Source: Deltaproteobacteria bacterium (GTDB lineage: Bacteria > Myxococcota > Kuafuiibacteriia > Kuafuiibacteriales > Kuafuiibacteriaceae). From it: a stretch of DNA of 64,000 nt. Location: positions 248,001 to 312,000 of the forward strand of contig JACKEN010000007.1 of assembly GCA_020632995.1 (NCBI GenBank). Reading direction: 5' to 3'. Below, piece after piece: positions 1 to 7,651 of the stretch. Position 1 is the stretch's first letter. Each line of letters begins with the position of its first letter. The notes below the pieces were generated by a model that saw only the letters and a program-made list of their open reading frames with translations, had not been told where the DNA came from and searched no databases. The position numbers were made by a program, and so were the translations under genes.

Positions 1-2
1 GG

Positions 3-596
3 GTGGTCTCCACCCTCGTGATCCCTGGCCTCGACGCGGCCACCGGCTGGTCCACCACCCGCGGGATCCGAGACTGGCCGGTGGCCGCACAGGTCGCGGT
101 CTCGTTCGTCACCCACGACCTCTTCATCTACGCCTTCCACCGCGCGATGCACCGGAACCGCTACCTGTGGAGGCTGCACGAGTGCCACCACTCGGTGCAG
201 GAGATGGACTGGGCGGGAGGCTCACGGGGTCAAGTGTTCGAGAACCTGATCACCGGCACCGCCGAGTTCGCGCCCATCGCGCTGTTCATGTCGCCTGAGG
301 TCGCGGTCATCAAGCCGGTGATCGATGCCTGCTGGGGGATGTGGATCCACGCCAACGTCGATGTCCGGAGCGGCTGGCTCAACTACCTGTTCAACGGCCC
401 TGAGCTGCACCGATGGCACCACAGCGCCGAGGTCTACGACACCAACTTCGGGACGAAGCTGGCGATCTGGGACTGGCTGTTCGGGACCGCCTACCTGCCC
501 TCGGACAAGAAGGCGACCCGCCTGGGCCTGGCCGAGCCCTTCCCCACCAACATCATCGCGCAGCAGCTCTTCGCGTTCCGATCCTACCGAGTGTAG
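3..596 (+). CDS. Sterol desaturase / fatty acid hydroxylase family protein (5' partial)
   Basis: The visible 197 residues carry the three histidine boxes of the membrane di-iron hydroxylase/desaturase family: HRAMH near residue 47, HECHH near residue 59 and HRWHH near residue 138, each in the usual order. The C-terminal pattern after the last box (NFGT...WDWLFGT) is also typical of this family. Such enzymes use O2 and a di-iron centre in the membrane to hydroxylate or desaturate sterols, carotenoids or lipids; the substrate cannot be told here. Members are usually 250-330 residues with membrane helices ahead of the first box, so the start lies upstream of the window and the GTG at position 3 is probably internal. 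The stop overlaps the stop of the convergent downstream gene by 13 bp. Confidence 0.85.
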   Translation: MVSTLVIPGLDAATGWSTTRGIRDWPVAAQVAVSFVTHDLFIYAFHRAMHRNRYLWRLHECHHSVQEMDWAGGSRGQVFENLITGTAEFAPIALFMSPEVAVIKPVIDACWGMWIHANVDVRSGWLNYLFNGPELHRWHHSAEVYDTNFGTKLAIWDWLFGTAYLPSDKKATRLGLAEPFPTNIIAQQLFAFRSYRV

Positions 597-2380
597 AAGT
601 CGTACGCGGCGCGCATCACCGGCTCGAACAGGCCAGCGTCCATGAGCTCCTGGGCCGACACGATGTTGTCGGCCGCGATCGCGCGAAACGCGTCAGCGGT
701 TACGGGGTCGAGGTTCGCGAGGGCGTAGGCGATGACGTCGGGCGGGAGCATGATCGCGCCTCGGGGGTAGTCCTCGCCGTTCCACTCCCAGTTCCCGGTC
801 AGGTTCCGCTCCGCCGCCGCCACGTAGCTGTCGGCGTCGGCGCTGCCGCTGGCGGGGAACGCATACGGGAAGTTGCCGAAGCTGACGCGCTCGCCGATGG
901 GCGCACCGATCGTCGTCGGCTGCTCCGACAGGAGCGCGTCGGCGAGGAGGGCGTCGATGTGGGTCTGGAGTGACGGCATCGCGAGCGGGACCCCGCCGAG
1001 CTCGTTGTACAGCCACGACAGCGTGGGGCCGCCGTCCGGGCGATAGTCGTTGTAGTCGTAGCCGATCGCGGACGCCCACGCGTTGTTGACGTCGTCGAAG
1101 ATGAAGGACTTGACCGTGAACTCGTCCTCGCCCGCGGCGCGGACGTCGTCGTACAACATGCTGCGCCACGACGGCGGGAGCGCGGCGTCGAGCGTGCCGG
1201 GCGGGAGCACCGTCTGCAGGGCGGGGAAGAGCTCGTTGTTCGCGGCCATGTCGCGGATGATCTCGGCCTGGCGCGCCGGATCGTCGGTGCCGGTGAGGGC
1301 CATCAGGACCTCGGGCGTGTTGAGCTGCACGCCATCGGTCAGGAGCGGCGAGCCGCCGGGCAGGCCGGTGTAGGCGCAGCTCGGGCAGTCCATCGGGAGC
1401 CGCGTGCTCCCGTCGACGGTGGAGAACGAGAAGGTCGTCCCGGTGATGCTCGACGCGCTCTCGAAGTCGGTGCCCCGAAGATCCGCGTACAGGAAGTTCG
1501 AGTTCGAGATGTCGCCGTTGAAGGTCGCGCCGCGGAGGTCCGCGCCGAAGAACCAGCCGCTCACCGGCCCGTCGAAGACCGCGCCCTGCAGGTTCGTGTT
1601 CTGGAGGTTGTAGTCCCAGTGGTTGACGGTGAGGCCCTGCGTGAAGTGGGCACCGCTGAGGTCCAGGTTGCGGAGGTCGACGCCCTCGACGGGGAAGTTG
1701 AACGTGGCGTCGACCAGGCTGTCGCCGTTCGCGATCGCGGCCCGGAGCTCCGCCTCGCTGTTGAACACCGGCCCCTCGCTCGCCGCACAGCCGGTCAACA
1801 ACAGCACCACCGCCGCCAGGCCCAGCACCAGCAGCGGCGCGATGGCGAGCTCCTTGTTCGCGATGTCCGAGAGCCCCGCGCTCTCGAGCGCCGCGTCGCG
1901 CGCCTCGCCCGGCGGAAGGCTCATCACCTCGAGGAAGTCGTCTCCCGCGGGGAGCGTGCCGTCGGCCGCGGTGAGGAGCCGCAGCTCCGGGTGCTCGGCC
2001 GACCACTCGCCGAAGTCGTGCTCACCGGAGGCGTCGAAGAAGCGCCCCTCGGCGTCGAGCAACCCCACGTGCCCGGGCTCGTCGGGGTCGACGTTCTCCA
2101 TCAAGACGACCTGATACTCGGAGATGTCGACGCCCTTCGCCTCGAGCTCGTCCAGGAGGGTGCACGCGAAGTCGAGGCAGTTGTCTTGACCCGGATCCTG
2201 ATAGACCTCGTCCGCGAGGGTCGACACGGGCACCTGTCGCTCGACCGTCTTGTATTCGGTCCGCGTCTCGAAGACGTCCTGGTAGACGGGCGGAGTCGTC
2301 TCGTCGCCCTTCGATACGCACCGGCGCACGGAGTAGGTGACGGTGATGGGGGTGGTCTCGCGGATGGTCTGGAACTGCAT
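584..2380 (-). CDS. Multidomain protein: Cys-peptidase-like N-terminus, membrane segment, pentapeptide-like repeats
   Basis: 598 residues, not a family I recognise as a whole. Residues 55-115 contain a Cys in DNCLDFAC (about residue 68) and a His in EPGHVGLLD (about residue 104), spaced as in papain/transglutaminase-like folds. Residues 179-196 form one hydrophobic segment ending in LLTGC, which looks like a lipobox but lies in the middle of the protein. Residues 226-306 hold A(D/N)LxG-type pentapeptide-like repeats (LRNLDLSGA, LQNTNLQGA, FFGADLRGA, FLYADLRGT). The C-terminal 290 residues are unassigned. The frame stays open to 2512, but the ATG at 2380 has GGGACGG upstream and earlier residues look non-coding. 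The internal TM could anchor the N-terminal domain in the cytoplasm with the repeats outside; this is inference. Two fused or misjoined genes is an alternative. Confidence 0.7.
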   Translation of the reverse strand: MQFQTIRETTPITVTYSVRRCVSKGDETTPPVYQDVFETRTEYKTVERQVPVSTLADEVYQDPGQDNCLDFACTLLDELEAKGVDISEYQVVLMENVDPDEPGHVGLLDAEGRFFDASGEHDFGEWSAEHPELRLLTAADGTLPAGDDFLEVMSLPPGEARDAALESAGLSDIANKELAIAPLLVLGLAAVVLLLTGCAASEGPVFNSEAELRAAIANGDSLVDATFNFPVEGVDLRNLDLSGAHFTQGLTVNHWDYNLQNTNLQGAVFDGPVSGWFFGADLRGATFNGDISNSNFLYADLRGTDFESASSITGTTFSFSTVDGSTRLPMDCPSCAYTGLPGGSPLLTDGVQLNTPEVLMALTGTDDPARQAEIIRDMAANNELFPALQTVLPPGTLDAALPPSWRSMLYDDVRAAGEDEFTVKSFIFDDVNNAWASAIGYDYNDYRPDGGPTLSWLYNELGGVPLAMPSLQTHIDALLADALLSEQPTTIGAPIGERVSFGNFPYAFPASGSADADSYVAAAERNLTGNWEWNGEDYPRGAIMLPPDVIAYALANLDPVTADAFRAIAADNIVSAQELMDAGLFEPVMRAAYDFYTR

Positions 2381-2551
2381 GACCGTCCCGAATTGCAACC
2401 CGAGTGCCACCGCTCGGGGTGAGTTTCGGCGTCCGAGCGTGTGCACTCCGCGCCTGATCGCACCACTGGCGGTGCACCGGAACCGGACGTGCACCCGCTC
2501 AGGGAAGATCACCCTTTACCAACGCCCTACACCGGTCTACCTCGGCTCCGC

Positions 2552-2938
2552 ATGAGCAAGGACGACGAGGCGACCCCGTCCCGGGCCAACCCCCTGGCCC
2601 CCCATGAGGCGGTGACCCGGCACGTGATGCCCCTCGGGCCCCGGGTGCTCGTGAAGCTCATCCCCAGCGGCGACCGCAGCGCGGGCGGCCTGTTCCTGCC
2701 CCCGGGGGCCAAGGACGCGGTGGCCCGCGCGGCCTACGGCGAGGTGGTGGAGGTCGCCCGGGCCGGGTCCGAGGACGAGGGCTTCGGCGAGAACGTCTCC
2801 GGCGTCCCCGAGGGCTCCAAGGTGCTCTTCGCCAAGGACAAGGGCCTCCCGGTGCCGTGGGACGAGGACCTCCGCATCCTCGACGTGAAGGACGTCGTGG
2901 CCATCGTGGACGAGATCGAGCTCGACGTCGCGAACTGA
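2552..2938 (+). CDS. GroES/Cpn10-like co-chaperonin, orphan
   Basis: 128 residues. From residue 27 on it matches the Cpn10 fold: PLGPRVLVK (first beta strand), SAGGLFLPPGAKD (the mobile loop that contacts GroEL), a GEVVEV strand, VLFAKDKG, and the C-terminal DLRILDVKDVVAIVDE. Cpn10 caps the chaperonin ring and normally is about 95 residues; this one has about 25 extra N-terminal residues rich in charged and Pro residues. The mobile loop reads GGLFLPP rather than the usual GGIVLP/GGIVLT, and no groEL is adjacent, so this is likely a second, divergent copy paired with an unlinked chaperonin. The ATG at 2552 was chosen because the codons before it are not characteristic. It stops 1 bp before the convergent kinase gene. 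Confidence 0.82.
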   Translation: MSKDDEATPSRANPLAPHEAVTRHVMPLGPRVLVKLIPSGDRSAGGLFLPPGAKDAVARAAYGEVVEVARAGSEDEGFGENVSGVPEGSKVLFAKDKGLPVPWDEDLRILDVKDVVAIVDEIELDVAN

Positions 2939-2939
2939 C

Positions 2940-3770
2940 TCAAGCGTCGAGGCGCGCCCACGCCAGCTCCCCGCGGGCGGTGAACTCCGGGTCACGGTGG
3001 CTGAGCCCCCACGCCCAGGTCTGCGCCGCGTCCAGGGCCAGGAGCATCCGCAAGACATCCTGCTCTTCCGGGCTCGGGGATCGACCGTAGCCATCGAAGA
3101 ACGCCTCTCGCAGGTCAGGTTGCGTCGGCCACCCCCACAGCTCGAGGCGGGTGAGGTCCGCCAGCCAGACGTCCGGACGCGCGTGCTCGAAGTCCAGGAT
3201 CCCGAACGGTGACCAGCGCCAGTTCCGGGGCTCGTAGTCGCGGTGGCAGGGCACCCGCAGGCCACCTTGCAGCGCGGCCGGGAGCCCGACGGTCCGCTCC
3301 GCCACGCGGGTGAGCACCTCGGGCACGAGCACCCCCGCCGCCCGCCGCAAGGTAGCCTCCCGACGCCGCTGGTAGGCCACGTCGAGCGGTATGGGGTCGG
3401 GATCCGACACCGGGTGCCGATGTAGGATCTCGAGCGCCCGCCCCGCCGCCTCGAAGAGCGCCAGGCGCTGGGCCTGCGCGCCGGGGAGCGGGCTCGCGTC
3501 GACCCCCGGCAGGGCCGAGAGCAAGAGGGCTGGCGGATCTTCGCTCACCGCGAGGAGGGTCGGGGCGGGCAGCCCGGGGGCCAGCGCGAGGTAGGCGTCG
3601 CGCTCCCGACGGTGCTTCCCCGGCTGACGATGGGCCTTGAGGTAGGCCACGCCGCGCGCCGCCTCGAGCCGCCACGCCGCGCCCGCGGTGCCCAGCGCGG
3701 TCACCGTCGAGAGCGGGCCCAGGTGGGCCTCCGCGAACGCGCGCAGGGCGAAGTGCAAGGGTGCCTCCAT
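2940..3770 (-). CDS. Aminoglycoside phosphotransferase-fold (APH/choline kinase-like) protein
   Basis: 276 residues with a small-molecule kinase fold. VAYLKAH near residue 45 supplies a candidate ATP-binding Lys. CHRDYEPRNW at residues 175-184 is the Brenner catalytic loop (His176, Asp178, Asn183). ILDFEHARPD near residue 195 is the metal-binding Asp segment of the APH family (equivalent to IDFGD/IDWE). Such proteins phosphorylate aminoglycosides, choline, homoserine or other small alcohols; the substrate cannot be inferred. It starts 33 bp from the divergent NUDIX gene, so both promoters share that short gap. No other antibiotic-resistance gene is near, so a drug-resistance role is not supported. 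Confidence 0.78.
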   Translation of the reverse strand: MEAPLHFALRAFAEAHLGPLSTVTALGTAGAAWRLEAARGVAYLKAHRQPGKHRRERDAYLALAPGLPAPTLLAVSEDPPALLLSALPGVDASPLPGAQAQRLALFEAAGRALEILHRHPVSDPDPIPLDVAYQRRREATLRRAAGVLVPEVLTRVAERTVGLPAALQGGLRVPCHRDYEPRNWRWSPFGILDFEHARPDVWLADLTRLELWGWPTQPDLREAFFDGYGRSPSPEEQDVLRMLLALDAAQTWAWGLSHRDPEFTARGELAWARLDA

Positions 3771-3787
3771 CCGTCCTCAGCCTCTGC

Positions 3788-3793
3788 TATGCT
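3788..3793 (+). promoter_or_regulatory. Putative -10 element (TATGCT) of the NUDIX gene
   Basis: TATGCT ends 9 nt before the GTG start, so the predicted transcript start lies within about 3 nt of the start codon. No Shine-Dalgarno sequence is visible. Confidence 0.45.
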
Positions 3794-3802
3794 CTCCCAC
3801 CG

Positions 3803-4282
3803 GTGGCGAGCAAGGTCAGCGCAGGGCTGCTGATGTTCCGTCGCCGGGCTGGGCGGCTGGAGCTCCTGGTGGCGCATCCGGGTGGACCCTATTTCCGGCG
3901 GAAGTACGAGCACGCCTGGACCATACCGAAAGGTGTGGTGGATGAGGGCGAGGCCCTGCTGGACGCGGCGCGCCGAGAGTTCCAGGAGGAGACCGGGTTC
4001 CCGGTGGAGTCCGAGGACTTCATCGCCCTGGGCGAGGTGCGCCAGCGCTCCGGGAAGCGGGTCCACGCCTGGGCCTTCGAGGGGGACGCCAACCCCACCC
4101 GGCTCGACTCCAACACCTTCGCGCTCGAGTGGCCCCCCCGCTCCGGCCGCACCGAGACCTTCCCCGAGCTGGACGAGCTGCGCTTCGTCGACCCGGACGA
4201 GGCGCGCAGGCTGCTGAACAAGTCCCAGGCCGAGTTCGTGGATCGCCTCCTCGAGGCGCTGGGTGATCAGGTCGGCCGGTAG
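3803..4282 (+). CDS. NUDIX hydrolase
   Basis: 159 residues from a GTG start. The full Nudix box GX5EX7REUXEEXGU is present at residues 44-66 (G44, E50, R58-E59, E62-E63, G65), preceded by WTIPKG, the usual lead-in. NUDIX enzymes hydrolyse a nucleoside diphosphate linked to another moiety. The KVSAGLLMFRR and LVAHPGGPYF segments match the family of small predicted diadenosine-polyphosphate or NTP pyrophosphohydrolases found in proteobacteria; the exact substrate is open. The GTG at 3803 lies 9 nt after a TATGCT hexamer, which would give an essentially leaderless mRNA; an ATG at 3761 would overlap the divergent gene. The stop overlaps the convergent methyltransferase by 16 bp. Confidence 0.88.
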   Translation: MASKVSAGLLMFRRRAGRLELLVAHPGGPYFRRKYEHAWTIPKGVVDEGEALLDAARREFQEETGFPVESEDFIALGEVRQRSGKRVHAWAFEGDANPTRLDSNTFALEWPPRSGRTETFPELDELRFVDPDEARRLLNKSQAEFVDRLLEALGDQVGR

Positions 4283-4854
4283 ACGTAGACCCGCGCGCGG
4301 CGACGCCAGGTCATGTCCAGGCGCAGCACGTCGTCCTCGTAGAACCAGGGGTTGTCGTCCAGGTCCTGCACCGTGACCAGGCAGCGGATGCTCGGATACC
4401 GGTACAGACGCTGGGCCATCCGCAACATCAGCGGCACCGGGAACGCGGTGGAGCAGGTGTAGACCACGGTGGCGCCGTTGAGGTCGGCGCGCATGAAGTC
4501 CCCGCGCAGGAACCTCACGTCCTTGGTCTTGAGGAATCCACGACCCCGCGCCCTCCGCAAGGCCTCTTGCGCCATGGTGAACCGGCGCTCGACCAGCTCC
4601 ACCCCGACCGCGGCCCTGAGCTCGTGCGTCATGGCGGCTTGCACCACCACCTTCCCCACCCCGCTGCCGAGGTCATAGAGGGCGTCCTCGGGCCCCAGCT
4701 GCAGGTACTCGAGGAGGCGGGCCACCGCCCCCGGCGTGATCTCCCCGTACAGGGGCGAGGAGCGGTGCCGGAGCACGATCTCCTCCTCCTCGTCGGTCAC
4801 GTCGTAGCCGTCGAGGTCGCGGTACAGAGTGCGTATCGCCCGCCGGGGGTCCAC
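4267..4854 (-). CDS. SAM-dependent methyltransferase with DOT1-like motifs
   Basis: 195 residues. YGEITPGAVARLLEYL (residues 36-51) leads into motif I, DLGSGVGKVVVQAA (residues 61-74), followed by GVELVERR (84-91) with the acidic ribose-binding Glu86. The combination of YGE(I/V)TP, DLGSGVGxVVxQ and xGVE matches the DOT1/KMT4 histone-lysine methyltransferase fold more closely than most bacterial class I methyltransferases. A later segment (GATVVYTCSTAFPVPLM, about 127-143) sits where DOT1 has its VxxNNFAF motif but lacks the Asn pair. Bacterial DOT1-like proteins are known but their targets mostly are not. GTG start at 4854 with a TAGAGC hexamer 8 nt upstream. Tail overlaps the NUDIX gene. Confidence 0.75.
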   Translation of the reverse strand: MDPRRAIRTLYRDLDGYDVTDEEEEIVLRHRSSPLYGEITPGAVARLLEYLQLGPEDALYDLGSGVGKVVVQAAMTHELRAAVGVELVERRFTMAQEALRRARGRGFLKTKDVRFLRGDFMRADLNGATVVYTCSTAFPVPLMLRMAQRLYRYPSIRCLVTVQDLDDNPWFYEDDVLRLDMTWRRRARVYVYRPT

Positions 4855-4862
4855 CTGCTTGG

Positions 4863-4868
4863 GCTCTA
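4863..4868 (-). promoter_or_regulatory. Putative -10 element of the DOT1-like gene
   Basis: On the minus strand TAGAGC lies 8 nt before the GTG at 4854, the same close spacing seen before many first genes here. Confidence 0.3.
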
Positions 4869-4911
4869 CACGAGGTTCCTCCCCGAGGAAACGGCGCGCG
4901 GCGGCTGGCGA

Positions 4912-5523
4912 TCAGGTCTGGGGGGTGACGTCGAGCTCGAAGTCGGCGTCGAAGGACACGGTGTGGGTGTCGCTGCTGTCCAGGAACTCACCCTGAACGG
5001 TCGCGGTGACGTGGCCAGCCAGCCGCTGGGTCCCCTCGATGCGGGTGAGGGAGAGAGCGCCGGTCACCGTCTGGCTCAGCTGGCCGTCCTGGCCCGCGCA
5101 GTAGCAGAGGTGGTCCGCGTAGACGAGCTGCACCACCGCCGAAGCGCCAGCCCCGGGGGTCCAGGTGCGGGTCGAGGTGTCGGTGGTGCGATCCGCGTCC
5201 ACCGCCGCCGTGCCGTCCAACCCCAACGTCGCCGGAGCGGTGAGGGCCTCGAAGGCGGACCGCTCCAGCTCGATGTTCAGCGCAAAGGTGTACTCCTCGT
5301 CCGCGAGCTGGGGGTCGGGGTCGACGTGACCCGCGAACCGCAGGCTCACCGCAGCGGTGGAGCTCTTGGCCGAGAACACCACGTTGGCCAGCGTCTCCAC
5401 AGTGCCGTCCACGGTGAGGGTGAGAGCTGGGGTCTGGTTCTGAGCGGCCGGGTCTTCGCCGCACGCGGCGAGGGCGGCGACGGTGGCGACGGCGGCGATG
5501 ATCTGGATGCTCTGACGAAACAT
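4912..5523 (-). CDS. Lipoprotein, paralogue of the upstream gene
   Basis: 203 residues. The N-terminus FRQSIQIIAAVATVAALAAC is a lipoprotein signal peptide with lipobox LAAC near residue 20. The mature part is beta-strand-rich with no family I can name. It shares blocks with the next gene at 5553-6164: SLRFAGHVDP, DEEYTFAL, ALTAPATL and a C-x-C pair (CYC) before a Gly-rich strand. ATG at 5523 has a clear GGGGGGAG ribosome binding site 8 nt upstream. It lies 29 bp behind its paralogue and is probably co-transcribed. An outer-membrane or periplasmic location is expected; the function is unknown. Confidence 0.75.
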   Translation of the reverse strand: MFRQSIQIIAAVATVAALAACGEDPAAQNQTPALTLTVDGTVETLANVVFSAKSSTAAVSLRFAGHVDPDPQLADEEYTFALNIELERSAFEALTAPATLGLDGTAAVDADRTTDTSTRTWTPGAGASAVVQLVYADHLCYCAGQDGQLSQTVTGALSLTRIEGTQRLAGHVTATVQGEFLDSSDTHTVSFDADFELDVTPQT

Positions 5524-5552
5524 GGCGGTACTCCCCCCTGGCACGCGCCAGG

Positions 5553-6164
5553 TCAGTTGTTCTGTGGCTGCAAGGCGAGGTCGAAGTCCACGTCGAACGC
5601 GATGGACTGCGACCCCGTGTAGTTGAGGACGTCGCCGGTCACCACGAGCTCCAGGTGTCCGGTGACGCTGCCCTCTCGGATCGCGGTGAAGGTCAGCTTG
5701 CCATTCGCGGTCTGGGTGCCGCTGCCCTCGTTCGCGCAGAAGCAACCCCTCGTGACGAGGACCTCCTGCACGACGCTGGAGGACGCGGCGGTGGGCGTCC
5801 AGGTCACCTCGAGCTGGCCCGTGGTCGCGGATCCCGAAAACGCGGAGCTCCCGGCCACCACCAGGTCGGCAGGGGCGGACAGGGCCTCGAGGGCCGGGCG
5901 GTCCAGCACGATCGAGAGGTCGATGCCGTACTCGTCGTCGACCGCCTCCTTGATCGGGTCCACGCTCCCAGAGAAGCGGAGCTCCACCGCGGAGGTCGAG
6001 CTGCGGGCAAGCAGGCTCACCCCGTCCACGTCGAGCGGCGCATCCCCGACGGTGATGACCACGCGGTTCTCACCGCCGTTGGGGCCGAGGGGGCCGGTGG
6101 TGTTGTCGACGCCGCAGGCCGCCAGGATCAGGACGGCGGGGGTGAGGAAGTGATGAGTGCGCAT
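5553..6164 (-). CDS. Lipoprotein, paralogue of the downstream gene
   Basis: 203 residues, exactly the length of its neighbour at 4912-5523. Signal peptide with lipobox ILAAC near residue 17. Shared blocks are ELRFSGSVDP, DDEYGIDLSIVLDRPALEAL, ALSAPADL and a CFC pair, in the same order, so the two arose by tandem duplication. A TTG at 6170 is an alternative start; the ATG at 6164 gives equal lengths and sits 9 nt after a TATGGC hexamer. It is the first gene of the pair. Function unknown. Confidence 0.75.
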   Translation of the reverse strand: MRTHHFLTPAVLILAACGVDNTTGPLGPNGGENRVVITVGDAPLDVDGVSLLARSSTSAVELRFSGSVDPIKEAVDDEYGIDLSIVLDRPALEALSAPADLVVAGSSAFSGSATTGQLEVTWTPTAASSSVVQEVLVTRGCFCANEGSGTQTANGKLTFTAIREGSVTGHLELVVTGDVLNYTGSQSIAFDVDFDLALQPQNN

Positions 6165-6173
6165 GTCCAACGA

Positions 6174-6179
6174 GCCATA
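6174..6179 (-). promoter_or_regulatory. Putative -10 element of the lipoprotein pair
   Basis: TATGGC on the minus strand, 9 nt before the ATG at 6164. Confidence 0.35.
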
Positions 6180-6258
6180 GCAGGCCCCGTGCCAGGGTGA
6201 TCCTGGCTCACGCGGGGCGCCCGGACGCCCCGATCGTGACCCGCGCGCCCCCGCGGCC

Positions 6259-7548
6259 TCAGATTTTCGGCATCACCGCCCCCAGGATCCGGCCCACCAG
6301 ATCATCCCCCACGTGGACCTGGGCCAGGTGCTCCGGCTTCGGCTGGGCCCCCAGCACGTCCGGGAGGCGCTGGATGAGGGCCAGGCGCAAGGCAGCCTCC
6401 GAGTGGTCGTTGTCCACCGCCCGGCGCGCCGCGGCGAGGGCGATGGCCTGCTCGGCCCGCAGGCGCTCCACCTGCAATCGGAGTTGCTCCAACGCGAGCT
6501 CGTGCTCCATCGCGATCCGGGCCAGCGCGTGCTCCTGCTCGAGCTTCGCGCGCTGGTGCGCCTCGCTCCTGGCCAGCGCCTGGGCCTCCTGCTCGGTGCG
6601 GAGCGCCTTGGCCGCCTGCTCCCGCGCGAAGGCGTCCGCCTCGGCCTCCGCCTCGAGGCGGGTGCGCTCCGCTTCGGCCGCGATCTCGAGCTGGGCGCGG
6701 CGGCGGGCGGCCTCGTCCTCCTTGGCCTCGATCTCGGCCTGGGTGGCCAGCTCCGGCAAGCGGGCTTGCTTCGCCTGCTGGGCGCGGTAGGGGCGCTGGA
6801 GGTTCTCCCAGACCCGGGGCGAGCACACCACCGCCTCCTTGATCTGCACGGTGACGATGCGGAGCCCGAGCCCCTTGCCGCTGGTGCCCGCGCCCTCCGC
6901 CACGCTGCGCAGGCGCGCGGTGAGCTCCTCGATGATCGGCTGCTTGTCGGTGAGCACGTCGTCGATGCTCATCGTGGCCACGGTGTCCTTGATCGCGGCC
7001 TCCGCCTGCTCGCGCAGCTGCACGTTCACCACCCGCATCGGCTCCTCTTCATCGCTGAAGTCGAGGGTGTGGTACGCGATGGCGAAGTCGTCGATCGCCC
7101 ACTGCACGTAGCCTTGCACCAGCAGCCCCTGGCGCTCCTTGCAGATGCAGTTGGCGTTGATGAGGATGGTCTGCATGGCCGACGGCACCACGAGGAACGC
7201 GTCGGTGCGGGGGTTGAAGCGGAACGAGATCCCCAGGCCGATGTGCAGCGGCTCCGGGTGCCCGCGCCGGGTGTGGACGACGTAGGCGTTGGGGGGCACC
7301 ACCACCGACTTCCACCACAGCGAGCCGGTGACCCGGGCCTCCACCGCGGGCGAGGCCGGCCCGCCACCCCCGAGCTGCGCGCGCCGCGGGAACGCGGCCA
7401 GGGCCCCGCCGGCGGCGCGGGCCTCCGGCGCGAGCTGGACGTCCGCCAACGGGATGGAGCGCTGGCGGCGCCCCTTGAGGCTCTCCTCCACCGCCGCCTT
7501 CTCCTGGAGGACCTGCTCGAGATAGCTGTTGCTGCTGGCTTGCTTCAT
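6259..7548 (-). CDS. SPFH/Band 7 domain protein (flotillin/prohibitin-like)
   Basis: 429 residues. The first 60 residues are polar. From about residue 75 a Band 7-like domain begins (SLWWKSVVVPPNAYVVHTRRG, then VVNVQLREQAEAAIKDTVATMSIDDVL and GLRIVTVQIKEAVV). Residues 280-400 are a long Ala/Glu/Arg-rich coiled coil (EIEAKEDEAARRRAQLEIAAEAE onward), as in flotillins and stomatins. No clear N-terminal membrane helix is seen, so membrane attachment may be by the domain itself. SPFH proteins scaffold membrane microdomains or bind proteases and translocators. The ATG at 7548 lies 8 nt after TACGTT; longer frames up to 7686 read through that promoter-like stretch. Confidence 0.75.
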   Translation of the reverse strand: MKQASSNSYLEQVLQEKAAVEESLKGRRQRSIPLADVQLAPEARAAGGALAAFPRRAQLGGGGPASPAVEARVTGSLWWKSVVVPPNAYVVHTRRGHPEPLHIGLGISFRFNPRTDAFLVVPSAMQTILINANCICKERQGLLVQGYVQWAIDDFAIAYHTLDFSDEEEPMRVVNVQLREQAEAAIKDTVATMSIDDVLTDKQPIIEELTARLRSVAEGAGTSGKGLGLRIVTVQIKEAVVCSPRVWENLQRPYRAQQAKQARLPELATQAEIEAKEDEAARRRAQLEIAAEAERTRLEAEAEADAFAREQAAKALRTEQEAQALARSEAHQRAKLEQEHALARIAMEHELALEQLRLQVERLRAEQAIALAAARRAVDNDHSEAALRLALIQRLPDVLGAQPKPEHLAQVHVGDDLVGRILGAVMPKI

Positions 7549-7556
7549 GTCGGGCC

Positions 7557-7562
7557 AACGTA
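7557..7562 (-). promoter_or_regulatory. Putative -10 element of the SPFH gene
   Basis: TACGTT on the minus strand, 8 nt before the ATG at 7548. A run of seven A (minus strand) at 7588-7594 lies upstream and could serve as an UP-like element. Confidence 0.3.
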
Positions 7563-7598
7563 GGAACCGCAGCTTTGGTGACATCGCTTTTTTTGGGG

Positions 7599-7612
7599 CG
7601 ATCCTCGGATCG
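7599..7612. promoter_or_regulatory. Inverted repeat in the divergent intergenic region
   Basis: CGATCC-TC-GGATCG is a perfect 6-bp inverted repeat with a 2-bp centre, next to a T7 tract. It sits between the divergent SPFH gene and the 7652 gene, a usual place for an operator. Length and base composition allow chance occurrence. Confidence 0.25.
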
Positions 7613-7651
7613 TTCTGGAGCGGGGGTGGGATCCCGTCGACCGATGAAGGC

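Noticed and set aside
2940..3770. APH-fold gene as an antibiotic-resistance gene
   Set aside because: Only the general kinase fold is supported. The family has many housekeeping members and no mobile element or other resistance gene is near.
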